Source: Synanceia verrucosa (Eukaryota > Chordata > Actinopteri > Perciformes > Synanceiidae). From it: DNA of 64,000 bases. The notes under the pieces are model-generated. The model searched no databases. It had not been told where the DNA came from and saw only the letters and a program-made list of their open reading frames with translations. Shown in pieces: positions 28,404 through 40,807 of the stretch (position 1 is the first letter of the stretch; every line of letters begins with the position of its first letter). The DNA lies in NCBI GenBank assembly GCA_029721515.1, contig CM056559.1, forward strand, positions 13,631,001 to 13,695,000, read 5' to 3'. Position numbers and translations under genes: made by a program.

Positions 28404-30273
28404 CACACACACACAAGGAGCAACAAAGTCGTTCTGTTTGTTTTTTTTTTTGTTTTTTTTTAACTCTTTCACCTTCCAGCGAATGGATGCCTTTCTCCCG
28501 TGAGGTGTCATAAACATTGTTGAAGTGATCTCCGGCATTTGGGTCGGCGCCGGCTTCCAGCAGAGCCTTCACCACACTGGAAAAAAAACACACAAACACA
28601 CATTTAAATACATGTAATAATCCTGCATAGAACCAGAACCCAATAATAAATCTGTATTTACAGTCAGCACCACTTAGATTTGTAATCAAGTCACAAAATA
28701 GGTACACTTATACCGTTATAACAACATACTCTATATCATTATGTAATAAACTTTCTGTGAATTCGAAAAAAAAACAAAAAACAGTTCATACATGAAGTAT
28801 CTCCCGAGCCCAATGAATTGAAAAAACAAAGGTTCATCACATTTAGGCAAAAAATACAATAAATACATTGTCATGAAGCAACGTTCTTATTTGCAATTTG
28901 CAATTGCACTTAATTCATTGAGTGCCAGCCCTTTTTGAAAAATTAAAGTGCTTTGTGCCAGTGTTTTGGGCTATTTTGAGTCATCCGTCTAGCCTGGGCC
29001 CATCCATACTTCCTGTGACGCTGCACAAAGCTTTGCAACCAAGTCAGTCTGGCCAAGTTTCCTATCTCTTCAATTTCAGATTCCCCCAGGAATGGGGACC
29101 AATGAAAAAAATAGCATTTCCCACAGCTGTTTAAGGCAATGACGCACTTTGGATCAAGCAGTTTTCGTCGCTACGCATATGTCAGAGGAAAGAGTGGTTT
29201 GACTGAAGCTTCGTCCAGTAGCACACAGAGGCATCTGATAGACGCGGGTTAAACCCGCCCTCTGAGAACTTGGTTTACAAGGTAGCTTGGCCAGACTACG
29301 TTCACAGAGCAAGTAGTTGCGATAGCCAGGCTATCATCTGTCATTATGATGCACAGAATATTTAGTACTATGACTCTAAAAACACAGAATACCTCAAATG
29401 AAAGAAAAGACTCACTTTCATTTAAAAAATATTTATTTTTTACCTTGTTCCATTCTTGTTTTGTCTGGAGGAGAGTAGAGGCCAGTTTCACCAAAATCAC
29501 CACTTTTTGTCCAGATTACGTTTATTTTGCTCTCTAACGGTGATCATCTTCACTTACTGCTTTGATATCTGTGGCATACACCATCTCTCTGCGTCCTGAC
29601 TACAAATCCCAAAAGCCCCAAAATTACTCACAGACTGCCTGCTGCCGAAAAAACAGAAAAACGTATATATACACATTTATGGTACTCAAGGGTTCTATTT
29701 TAAAGAACATAAATGTATGTCCATGGCACTCAAAGAGTTAAATAAGAGGTCAGGTTCACAGGATGTAGGACACGGAATGGGTTTAAGACTTGCTTCCTTC
29801 ATGTCGTCAAACATAACCTTAGCCCTTTAACAAAGTTTCTCCCATCCTCACGGCTTGAAATCAAAGACGCAGTACACAGATGCAGATAATTATCTAATTC
29901 CTGAAATGACCACAACTTTTTCACCTGATTTACTTCCATTTCTAGTCGGTCCCGTTACGGTGGATACACTCCAATAGACGCTCCTTCTCCCCTTCACTAC
30001 ACAGTCGTCTGCTTTGTAATGTGTACATATGTGTACATCGAAGGGGCAAGGGTCGGGCCTGTTTCCGGCACCGCTGTGAGGGGGGGGGCTGTGCGTTTGT
30101 GTGTAGCCCTTCATTGGAGCGAACAGCCTTATAGAACAAACACGACTACCTCGGCAACACCACTCACTGTGACCCAACGGACATTCCAGGTACCGTCTCT
30201 CCATCTGCGCTTTACATTTACCACCATGACTGAGTGCGCTGGCTTTGACATTGAGACACAGACACATGCACGT

Positions 30274-30313
<40 letters not shown>

Positions 30314-33300
30314 GGGGGCGATGGCCGAAACATGAACCCTGCCAGTACGCTGCTGGCTGCCATTAAACCTGTGACTACGTAATGCAGCCTGGGAGGGAGT
30401 GATGGATCATTTTCAGCTAAATGGTTATGGCAGGAGGCCTGAGAGGGTTTCAATGGAGCAAAATGATTATTCATGTGAGGACGAGGTGGGCTCCGTTTTT
30501 AGAGCAGCTGCACTTGACCATGTTAACAGGCTGCAGCTTCTCTCCAGTGGCGAAATCGCAAGTCGTAAAATTCAAAGTAACATGGCCTACAGTAAAATAT
30601 TGATTTTAAAGGAGAATATGAAGATATTTTAACAGGACAAAAACAGATGACAGCAGTAAAATGTTTGAAACATGTAAATAAATGGAATTAAAGCTGTAAC
30701 TAATGGTTTCTGTTTATTAAAGATGAATCTTTCAGTTTTAATTTTTCAAGATTAATTTCTCTCTAAAAATTGGAAAATCATTTTCCTGAGCCGGATGCGA
30801 CGTGTATAAATTGCTTGTTTCATCCACCAGATAGTCTAAACCCCCAAAAAAACTTAGTCAACATCAGATAAAGAAAAGCATCATATCTTCACGTCTGAGA
30901 AAGCGGATAATCAAATTTGTATGTGCTGGGGCTAAATCACAGTACATTTAAACAAATAACTAGTGTATCAGCAAAACAATAAATAAATACGATAAAAATT
31001 AGACTTTCTTCATCTCCATAAACATAATTAAAACCTGAGCAGACTTTGGTAGTTCGCAGTGTCATTACTGGAGCTGCGACCAATTCACTGGTCAATTTAC
31101 AGAAATATAATCGATAGTTCAATCAACACAGTAATTTTTCATGCAGAAATGTAAAAAAAATGCTGTTTTTAGTCTGTCAAATAAGAAGATATACTGCTTT
31201 CCTCTGTTGTACCGAACATTAAAGTGAATATCTTTAGGTTTTGGACCAAACCATTGAAATACATCACTGAGAATATAAGATTGGACATTTTTCACCATTG
31301 TTTGACATGTCATTGACCAAATAACTAATGACTGACTAATCAGGAAAACAATTGGCAGATAAATTGTTAGTTGCAACCCTAGTCGCTACAGAACATTCGA
31401 GTTCCTGTGGGAGCGTGAGGCTGAGAACAGCCTTGCCAGGTCTTTGTGTCTGACCTTGCTCAGGGGGTATAAAGGACTATCGGGGGGGTCCCCTTTTGTT
31501 ACTGTATCACTGTGGTTGGGACCAGTGAGGGGGGCTGTGACCCACGGAGCACAAGCACTTCTCCAAACACGTCAATGCGTTCTCCGAGACACATGCAGAC
31601 GCGCACAAACTACGGTTGGTCACACGAGGCTGGGCAGCACTGTGCGAAGAAATGAGATGGTGTGAAAAGGGTTAATGGCATCAGAAAGGTAAACACAAAG
31701 GGATAAAGAGAGGAAAACTGCAGAGGAAGGAGAGGAGGAGGAGCGGGTGAGAGGAGGGAAGTGTAGCTAAAAAGATGAAAGAGGGAGATTTAATTAGTCA
31801 GGATAGTGCTAAAACTAATGAGCTTTTGGAAATAGTTGATAGTTTTGCTAATCAACTGATGATCAAGTGGCTAACTTTATTTGGGACCTTCAGGAGGAGT
31901 GTTGCAGCACTAATTTGAGGCCAAACTGAAGGCATGCAGGGGTTAATTAGGTTAAACTCCCATTTTAAAGAAGTGGGCCAAAAGTTAAAATGACAGACAT
32001 CCTAATACAGTCTTCTAAGTACCAAAACAACATTTACTTTCATAGCCAAATGGAGACAAAATGTGCATCACCTCAACGAGGAGGGAGTTATCTAGATGCT
32101 GACTTAACACCCTCGTAGTCTAGTTTTTTTGCCAATCCATTTGTCTTGATCCTCTTGTATTAAAAGCTTGAAATAATGACTGCTGTTTTCTTAACAAGCC
32201 AGTGCAAATGGTACATTTAACCCTTCAGCAGGCGACTGAGGTGTTACTACTAGGGGGGAGACGGTGTTAGTTTCCCATTCTGCCCTGGAGGGAGGACAGG
32301 AAATGGACGCTTCCGTCTGTCCTGCGCTATAATAGACACCCGAGTCGAACTGACCATCCATGTCTCTGACCACCTGGCCCAGACGCTGGACCTCACTTGA
32401 CCTCATCTCACCTGGTGCACACCTGAGGTCAGATAAATGCCAGGGAGACATATTCAATGCTCTTTTTTCATTTCAGCCACATGACCAGAATAGTCACAAT
32501 GGTGGTTATTTGTGATATTGGGCTATATAAATTGAACTGACTCGACCTTGCCATGGTGGAAAGCCATTTATAGCATCATGACTTAAATGGCTGCAGTTGA
32601 CTTCGCTTAGGGGCCCATCATCACTGTATGGTCAGCATTATAGAGAACAATAACAGCTTGTACAATATAACTAGAATTTTTAACAGACTGATGTCCTTTC
32701 AAGCATTTAAAAAGCCGAATTATACGAGTGAACTCAACTAAACCCTGACATTGTTTCTCTGTTAAATTAGCTGTGCAAAGTGTTGAAGTTCATAAGCTAA
32801 GCCTTTATTCGTCCCACCAACAGTGTTACAGTAGCAAGTGGACAGTGCATCAACAAAAGGGCCTATTTAAAGCAATGACATCAGTAAACAAAACCACTAA
32901 GCAGAAAAATAAATGCCTTAAAATAAGCAAAAAAGATTTGCAGGACTCATCAATAATATATATTAGTTACAGTATATTAAGTTCTAAATAATCATTACAC
33001 CAAATGGAAAAACTAAATCAGCAATATACAATATAAATGAACAAAATGAATGAAGTATTGCACCTGTCAAGACTGAAAAACAGTGATATTGCACATTAGT
33101 AATCATGTGCAACTTTCAAGGGATCATACTCTTATTCAGTGCACGGTTGCTGTGTTGCTGCAAAATCATAAAAGGAGATAGTGAGCCACATCTCACTGCT
33201 TTTCAGCAGTGTCGCCTACACAAGCTGAAAATCATAACATGAAAACCCACTGAGTGTAGTGGGAAAGTGGGAAGAGCAAACAAGGATATATGTTCACTTA

Positions 33301-34272
33301 TTCTGTCAATCAACCAGGCTGCTCAACATCACAATTGTGTTATATCATGACCAAGTGAGGAGAATATTTTACTGGGCTTTACTGGTGATTTCCAGCTAAT
33401 CCCAGTCCCAAACCCATAATCCCACTCCACACCCCTCTCTTTCCACATCTAAACTGTTCTCTCTTTCCCCAACAAGCCACTTGTCGTCTTGTTCCATCAT
33501 CCCTCCGCTTTCCTTCGTTTTGTGCCTCTCCATCCCTCCAGTCGAGTCACTCGGCCGTCCGGTCGGAACGGTCAACAGGCGTCGCGCTCGGCTGAGCGCT
33601 CATTGTGCACGTGAATGCAGCGAGAGATGGAGATCGGTATTGTGTGTTAAAGAGTGCAAACAGTGGGCCGGGCCCTGCTCCTCCCTGATTTAGCCCCACA
33701 TCAAAGCTATGCAAACACACGCCCACCCTGATGTCTCACCCTTTAATTCTTACACGCACCCCTCTACTCTCACTCTGCCGCACCTCAAAATGTGAACGTA
33801 AAAAAGATACCGCAAACCCAAGAACAGTCCACAGCTTCCTGTGGAATAGCATTGCTTGTGTCTGTTGAAATCACAGTTACCACTTCTGGTCCAGGGAAAT
33901 ATAAATACAGTGTGAGGGAGGGGTGGAGTTATTCAACAATAACACTCATGCTGACACTCTGGCTACAGGCTAGACCTCGCTGATGAGCAATGCTCCCTGC
34001 GTTTTCACTTAACGGCTGCAAATAAAGTTGTGTGTGACTGAGTAATAGGCAGTTTGGCCTGTAAGATATTTGGTATAAACTGCCCTCGTCTGTGCGTGTG
34101 CACTCACATGTGCATCCTTGCTTGTGTGCGTGTGTTTTTGTGGGATATGTGTGACCGATGTGTGTGAACTGATGTTCTGTCTTCCCTGCAGCAGTGACGG
34201 CTCACTCGGGGGTTGGAGGATGGGATTAAACACAGAGGAGTGTCACTGCCTCGCTGAGTTATAGCACTCATA

Positions 34273-34306
<34 letters not shown>

Positions 34307-36100
34307 GATTCAAACACATGTACTACCAAATTTGTATGTCAATATAAAGACTAGTGGAAGATTGAACACAAATAATTATGTATTTGTCTCTGAGAATAGA
34401 TAGATCTGAGAGTTACAGACCAGTAGAGGCAACCAACAATTATTCATAGCTAATCATTCTTATAGCTAATTCATTTGTGATTGTTGCCCGGGTGTCCATG
34501 TGATATCAAAAAAAAAAAAAAAAAAAAAAATCACCACTTACCTTACCTAAAAATCCAAAAGACATCCAACTTGAAATAATGTAGAAACAGCTAAATCTCA
34601 GCCAATGTTGGGAGTTTTCTCTGCATAAATGACTTAAACTATTGGCCAGTTATCCAAATCATCAGTTAACTTCCTGTGAACTAATTGATGAGAACTTTCT
34701 ACATTTAAGAAACACATTAAAATAATCTGAACTAGAAATGAACACAAATTACACTTTCCAGGGCAGAAACCCACGGGATGAAAATGTGAGACAAATTAGG
34801 AAAAAAAAACTGTCTCACATCTTCTGTCCAACAAAATGTCGCAATCACATATTTATAAGTCTCCATTTTAGCTGCATTATTAATTCAAACTATCTTAAAA
34901 ACTTGAAGCAATCGCAGAACTGAGGTTGAATGTAATGAGTATTGTCATATTTAAATTTCACATTGTGCTTCTCATGGACACATGAGGCCCTTAAACCCAA
35001 AAAGTGACCACGCAGTCTTGATGGAGGACAAAAAAAGCCCTGTAAATTGGATTTGGCCTGGCCTTAACCTCGGCCCCTCTCTGGGCTGTGTGTGTGTTCT
35101 GGGGGCCAGGAGGCTAATTTAATTTGTTGGACAGAGAGATGGGGGAACGGGGAAAGACCGTCTGTCAGTCTGAAAGTCGCACTTTACACTTCTGAAGACC
35201 TACTGTAACGACTAGAGCGGGGATATGGAGGACATATGCTCACAAGCTAACTCAAGCAGACAGCTGCGCGATGCCAAAAACACTACGTTACTGTTACATA
35301 TGCTCAGCAGGGAGGGTATCTGAGAATGTAAAACACAGGATTTATTCAATGGGTTTGGTAGGATGAGACACACACAAACACACAGACCTGTGCTGTCGGT
35401 TCATGGCTGCCACCATGAGAGCGGTCCAGCCTAGACGGTGGCGGTGGTTTGGGTCGACCCCCTCTTCTATTAGCCTGATGGGGGAAGAAAAAAAAAAGTA
35501 ATTCAATGTGGTTATAATTTAAAATCAATCAATCATATTATCAATAGAGTATCTTAACACAGGCAGAGATATAACGGTGCCAGAACAAAGATTTAATCTA
35601 ATCAATCACTTTTCAACTATTAAATCTGTAACTATTTTGATGATCAATGAATTGAAGTTTAAATTATCTGATTCCAGTTGCTTATGTGAATATTTTCATA
35701 TTAATTTCTCCTCTAAGACAGTAAACTGAATATCTTTGATATGTTGACAAAACTTTTGAGAAACACTGATTGACATTTTCTGACATTTTTTAGCCCAAAC
35801 AACTAATGTAAAAAAATAATCAACAGATAAAACAACAATAAAAATAAACACTAGTTGGAACTCTGGCGAGAATGAACATGAAAATGCACAAATCTGAAAA
35901 CACTTAGTTGCTTGTGTGACAAACACCTGCCTTGTTAGACAGACCAGCATGAAACCAGCCCATAATAACTTTGTCTTTATCTGAAGCAACACACTTGATC
36001 GTTGAACACTTAATGTGTCTCTATGTGTGTAAGCCAGGTGTGTGTTGAGTTTTCAGCCTGAGGGTATGACATCAGGTACTGCATTGACACCATCCTTATG

Positions 36101-36136
<36 letters not shown>

Positions 36137-36147
36137 TAAGTGATCCG

Positions 36148-36182
<35 letters not shown>

Positions 36183-39100
36183 TCCGCCAGACAGTGTGTG
36201 TGTTTACAGTCAACACAGTGGCCTCTGTCTGCTCTGCACTCAGCTCTCTGGCTCTGTTTTCACTGCCTGGTCTGCATCCAGTAGAAACTCAGGGACAGTG
36301 TGGGAAGTCTAAGCTTCAGTATTTCACAAATACACTGCAGTAGATGACGTGGACTCCATGAGGTGGCTACAAACAGCGGTGACACTATTCTCCAGTATAT
36401 ACTATACTAGAGTGACATCTCAGCCATATTTGGTTAGTGTTTGCCTGATATATCTTGCAATCCGGCCCTTTAATGAAACATTTTGCCTTCCAAATATGGC
36501 AGAGATAGACAATCCTGCAATAACACCAGACTTAACAGAGTTTACCAGCTAATTTTAACTAATTTTTTGGGTGCGGAATCCAAAACTGATCTCAGTTTTT
36601 CTCTATCACATCAAGTTTTATAACTATAGGATCCCCGTTTTCTAGAATTTCAGCTGAATGAGGCATTGGTCTTATAGCTGATGGTAGATTAGAATATTTT
36701 TATTTTATTTTTCTTGTTAAATCCTGATGTTTTCACTAAACAAAGCTCCAAACTGTTCCCACAAAGTTGGGAGCATGGAATTGTCCAAAATGTCTTGGTA
36801 TGCTGAAGCATTCAGAGTTCCTTTCACTGGAACTAAGGGACCAAACCCAGCTCCTGAAAAGCAACCACACACCATAATCCCCCCTCCACCAAACTTCACA
36901 CTTGGCACAATACAGTCCGACAAGTACCGTTCTCCTGGCAACCGCCAAACCCAGACTCATCCATCAGATTGCCAAATGGAGAAGCGTGATTTCTCACTCT
37001 AGAGAATGTGTCTCCACTGCTCTAGAGTCCAGTGGTGGTGTGCTTTACACCACTGCATCCGACGCTTTGCATTGTACTTGGCGATGTATGGTTTGGATGC
37101 AGCTGCTCGGTCATGGAAACCCATTCCATGAAGCTCTCTGCACACTGTTCTTGAGCTAATCTGAAGGCCACATGAAGTTTGGAGGTCTGTAGTGATTGAC
37201 TCTGCAGAAAGTTGGTGACCTCTTCGCACTATGCGCCTCATCATCCGCTGACTCCGCTCCGTCAGTTTACGTGGTCTACCACTTCGAGGCTGAGTTGCTG
37301 TCGTTCCCAAACACTTCCACGTTCTTATAATACAGCTGACAGTTGACTGTGGAATATTTAGGAAATATTTCACGACTGGATTTGTTGCACAGGTGGCATC
37401 CTATCACAGTTCCACGCTGGCATTCACTGAGCTCCTGAGAGCGACCCATTCTTTCACAAATATTTGTAAAAGCAGTCTGCATGTCTAGGTGCTTGATTTT
37501 ATACACCTGTGGCCATGGAATTGATTGGAACACCTGATTCTGATTATTTGGATGGATGAACGAATACTTTGCCAATATAGTGTGTACACCCATTTAAATA
37601 AAACCTTAAGAAGGAGGCTTTGAAAACTAAAAAAAACAGCATTAAACAAAATATGCTAGCTTTCCAATCATAATCAGCCAGAAAGTCTTATTACATTTAG
37701 TGGAATTCTGCTTATCTGGAGGGTAAGCTGTGGAGAAAAAACTTGACGTGCTAGAAAAAAACTGACTGCAATTTTGGAATCAGCATGCCAATTTTAGTTT
37801 TAATCAGCATAAAATCTAACTCAACAAAATAAAAAAAAAATCCAAATTGTTCCCCAGTGTTACATAACGATTCACCACCGTTGTAACCACTGCTTTTATA
37901 AAGTCTTGTGTGAAAATGAGACCTATATCCTTTCAGCTGCCTCTCAGCAAACACTACAACACTCTATTCAATAAACTAAACCAAAGCACTTAACACATCT
38001 GTGATACGCTGACTGGCCGACTGTCTCGCTGCACTCTCACCTACACCATCTGCCACATGGGCACAGGTAACCCAAGCCGACAAATGGAGACGCACATGGA
38101 AAGACACATGTACGCTGCATATTGTATGCTCTTTAGTAAGTACTGTGACTACAGTGTGTGATGCAATATTATCGGCTGAACAGATGGGACCAAGAAGTGC
38201 TGTAAGACCTGAAATGCTCCCTTCTGGTTGCTTTAATGTATGCAGGTAAATTGTGAGACTTAAAAAGCATGGACCATTTTAATATGTGAGTTAGAAATAA
38301 AAGATAATACAAAGTGTGAAAAAAAACTATAAAGCTTCAAATCAGAGGGCGGAAAATGAACCACACCGTCAGATGGTGCTCTTCTTCCACCTTCTGGTTA
38401 TTGCTGGAACTACAACTACCGAGTGTTAAAACTGTGCTTTAATTACTGCAGATGAGACTAATATTCGATCAACACTAAAAAGCAGAAGATGATCATTTAA
38501 AGATCTCATAGGAAATGTTCTCTATTTCTACTAAACAGACCACATTAGAGGCTGAAAGTGACATTATACTGCAGATATCACTTTGGGTGGGACCACACAT
38601 GGTTTATTTATTCAGTTAAATGGAGTTAAATGTGGTCCATTCTCAGACAAAAAATGAATATGACACTTATGCCTCAAAACCTTAATGTTTAAACAATATT
38701 AGAATCAATGAAGGGGAATATAGTCTGTGACAAAACAAAACCTAAGTAATATAGATATATTGGCAAAATAAGTCATTTATTGAAATAATTATAAAGTTTT
38801 CTTTATAAAAGAACTCCTCCAAGGTACTTTTCCTTAACCATTAACCATGTTAATTATACCAAATGGAATGGATTCCAGAGTTTTGTCCAACGTATACCAA
38901 ATAATTCAAAACCATTTCAAGCATTTTCACTCTCATACATCCCTCTGTCATCACAAATTAAAGACATTAATTAAAATGCAAGACAATGACAATGTCATGT
39001 AAGGTATTATTCAACAACATCCTTACTATTTGGGAACCTCCTTAAATCATGTTGTTCACAATGAAGACAGATAAGGATAACTCTCCATGCTCTGTTGCTG

Positions 39101-39216
39101 GGATGTGCATAGGTAAGGTGTGAGCATTTATACAGTGTTCCTACAGGATATATAATTGGTATAAAAGTGGGCAAACAGTGTGCACTATGGAATAATAACA
39201 TATTTTAGTCATGTCT

Positions 39217-39257
<41 letters not shown>

Positions 39258-40768
39258 GGGGGGGGGGGGGTACCTGGCCACATCTTGAGAATTATTGGTC
39301 CTCGCAGCCTCCAGAAGAGCATCGCCTTGTTATTGCAAAAACAAATACAGAAATCATTACACAAGAACGATACAGAAAGTATGACATTAGTGAACATACG
39401 GTATACAAACATATACAAAGTTTTTTTAAGCAATTTATTGCAAACAACCATTAAACTGAAATAGGCTGTTCATCAGCTGATCAAAGGTTTAAGACCACAA
39501 CATTTGAAAGCATAAATCTTCGCAAAAATGTGGTTCATTGTCATTTTCTGTCAGGTATCCACACTGTCATGACCTCCTGATGGCAAAGGCAAATAAGCTT
39601 TCTCTCTTTTGCGGTCGGATTGTTGAGCTGCATCAACAAGGCGTCTCGCAGCGTGCCATTGCTGCTGAGGTTGGACACAGTAAGTGAGTCGTTTTAAAAT
39701 CCTTAAAAGATCCTGAGGGTTATGAAACAAAAAAAGTCAAGTGGCAGACCCCAAAAATTTCACCGGTCCTGAGCTGGAGGATCCAATTGGCTGTCCATCA
39801 AGACACGGGACGATCCTCGGCCCAAATTAAGCTTGTCGCTGGTGCTAACTGCAGTCCCACAACCATTAGACAGCATCTGCAAGAGAAGGGTCTTAAGAAC
39901 AAAAAAAATGCCCTCAAAGGCCTCGTCTCCTTCAACGGCACAAAACTGCCCGTTTGGAGTTTGCACGTGAGCACCAAACATGGGACAATGAAAGGTGGAA
40001 GAAAGTTTTATTCTCTGATGAAAAAAAAAATGTAACCTTGATGGTCCTGATGGCTTTCAATGTTACTGGCATGACAAGGAGATCCCATCTGAGATGTTTT
40101 CTACACGGCACAGTGGAGGGGGCGCCATCACGATCTGGGGCTTCAGGTTGTGCCGAGGCGTCAAATGGCAGCTGGCTGTGTGGAGATGTTGCAGGATGGA
40201 TCCCTCATGACTGAAGGCCATCGTCTCTGTGGTAATGACTGGGTTTTTCAACAGGACAACGCTGCAGTTCACAATGGCCGCCTGACAAAGGACTTCTTCC
40301 AGAGAAATAACATCACTCTTTTGAACCATCCTGCGTGTTGCCCTGATCTAAATGCAGTTGAGAACATGTGGGGTTGGATGGCAAGGGAAGTTTCTAAAAA
40401 TGGACACCAGTTCCAGACAGTGGATGCCTCCTGGAAACACTAGCATCAAGCACGTTCAAACTTATTTTTGAGGTGATTAATGAGAATGGTGCAGCTACTC
40501 ATTACTGAGTCCTTTTATGAAATTTTTATTCTATTTTAGTTTTTTTTTTCTTTAGATGTGGTCTTAAACTATTTCAGTTTAATGGTTGTTAGTAATAAAT
40601 TGCTTATTTAAATATTTTTTTGTCTCACTCCCATTTCTTCTTTTTCCATTTTGAAGCACTACTTAGAACCTTCTTGAGATGCAAAATATGCAATACAAAT
40701 ACAGTGCAAAATGTATTTACTTTTTTGCAATTTTTCAACTGGTCTTAAAATTTTGATCAGGAGTGTGT

Positions 40769-40807
<39 letters not shown>

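Larger units (their letters stand above)
26977..28472 (-). other. clpb intron 4
   Basis: Contains a long pyrimidine-rich stretch on the plus strand (about 27470-27900), GT plus GA repeats (27902-27945) and the compound repeat at 28330-28416. No sequence equivalent to the extra linker exon of the long human CLPB isoform is seen. Confidence 0.55.
28577..35387 (-). other. clpb intron 3
   Basis: The largest intron (6.8 kb). It holds the 344-bp inverted-repeat element at 28990-29333, CA repeats at 30277-30312 and 34273-34299, two dispersed repeat copies (30690-30925, 31069-31381), a further fragment near 31805-31875, and an A-run at 34508-34530. Frames at 29890-30474 and 32191-32457 are not recognisable as exons. 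Confidence 0.6.
35475..39273 (-). other. clpb intron 2
   Basis: Contains a dispersed repeat copy (35600-35875), GT microsatellites (36103-36182), a truncated Tc1 element (36722-37586) and about 1.6 kb of AT-rich sequence with nothing recognised (37600-39220). Confidence 0.6.

Noticed and set aside
28312..28707. 131-codon minus-strand frame through clpb exon 4
   Set aside because: The true exon ends at 28473 by its donor; the extension reads through intron and microsatellite.
29890..30474. 194-codon minus-strand open frame
   Set aside because: Runs through a CA microsatellite (poly Val-Cys) and matches no known protein; lies within clpb intron 3 without in-phase splice sites.
32191..32457. 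Minus-strand frame resembling a normal-composition exon
   Set aside because: The peptide has ordinary composition, but clpb exons 3 and 4 join in phase without it, and I recognise no family.
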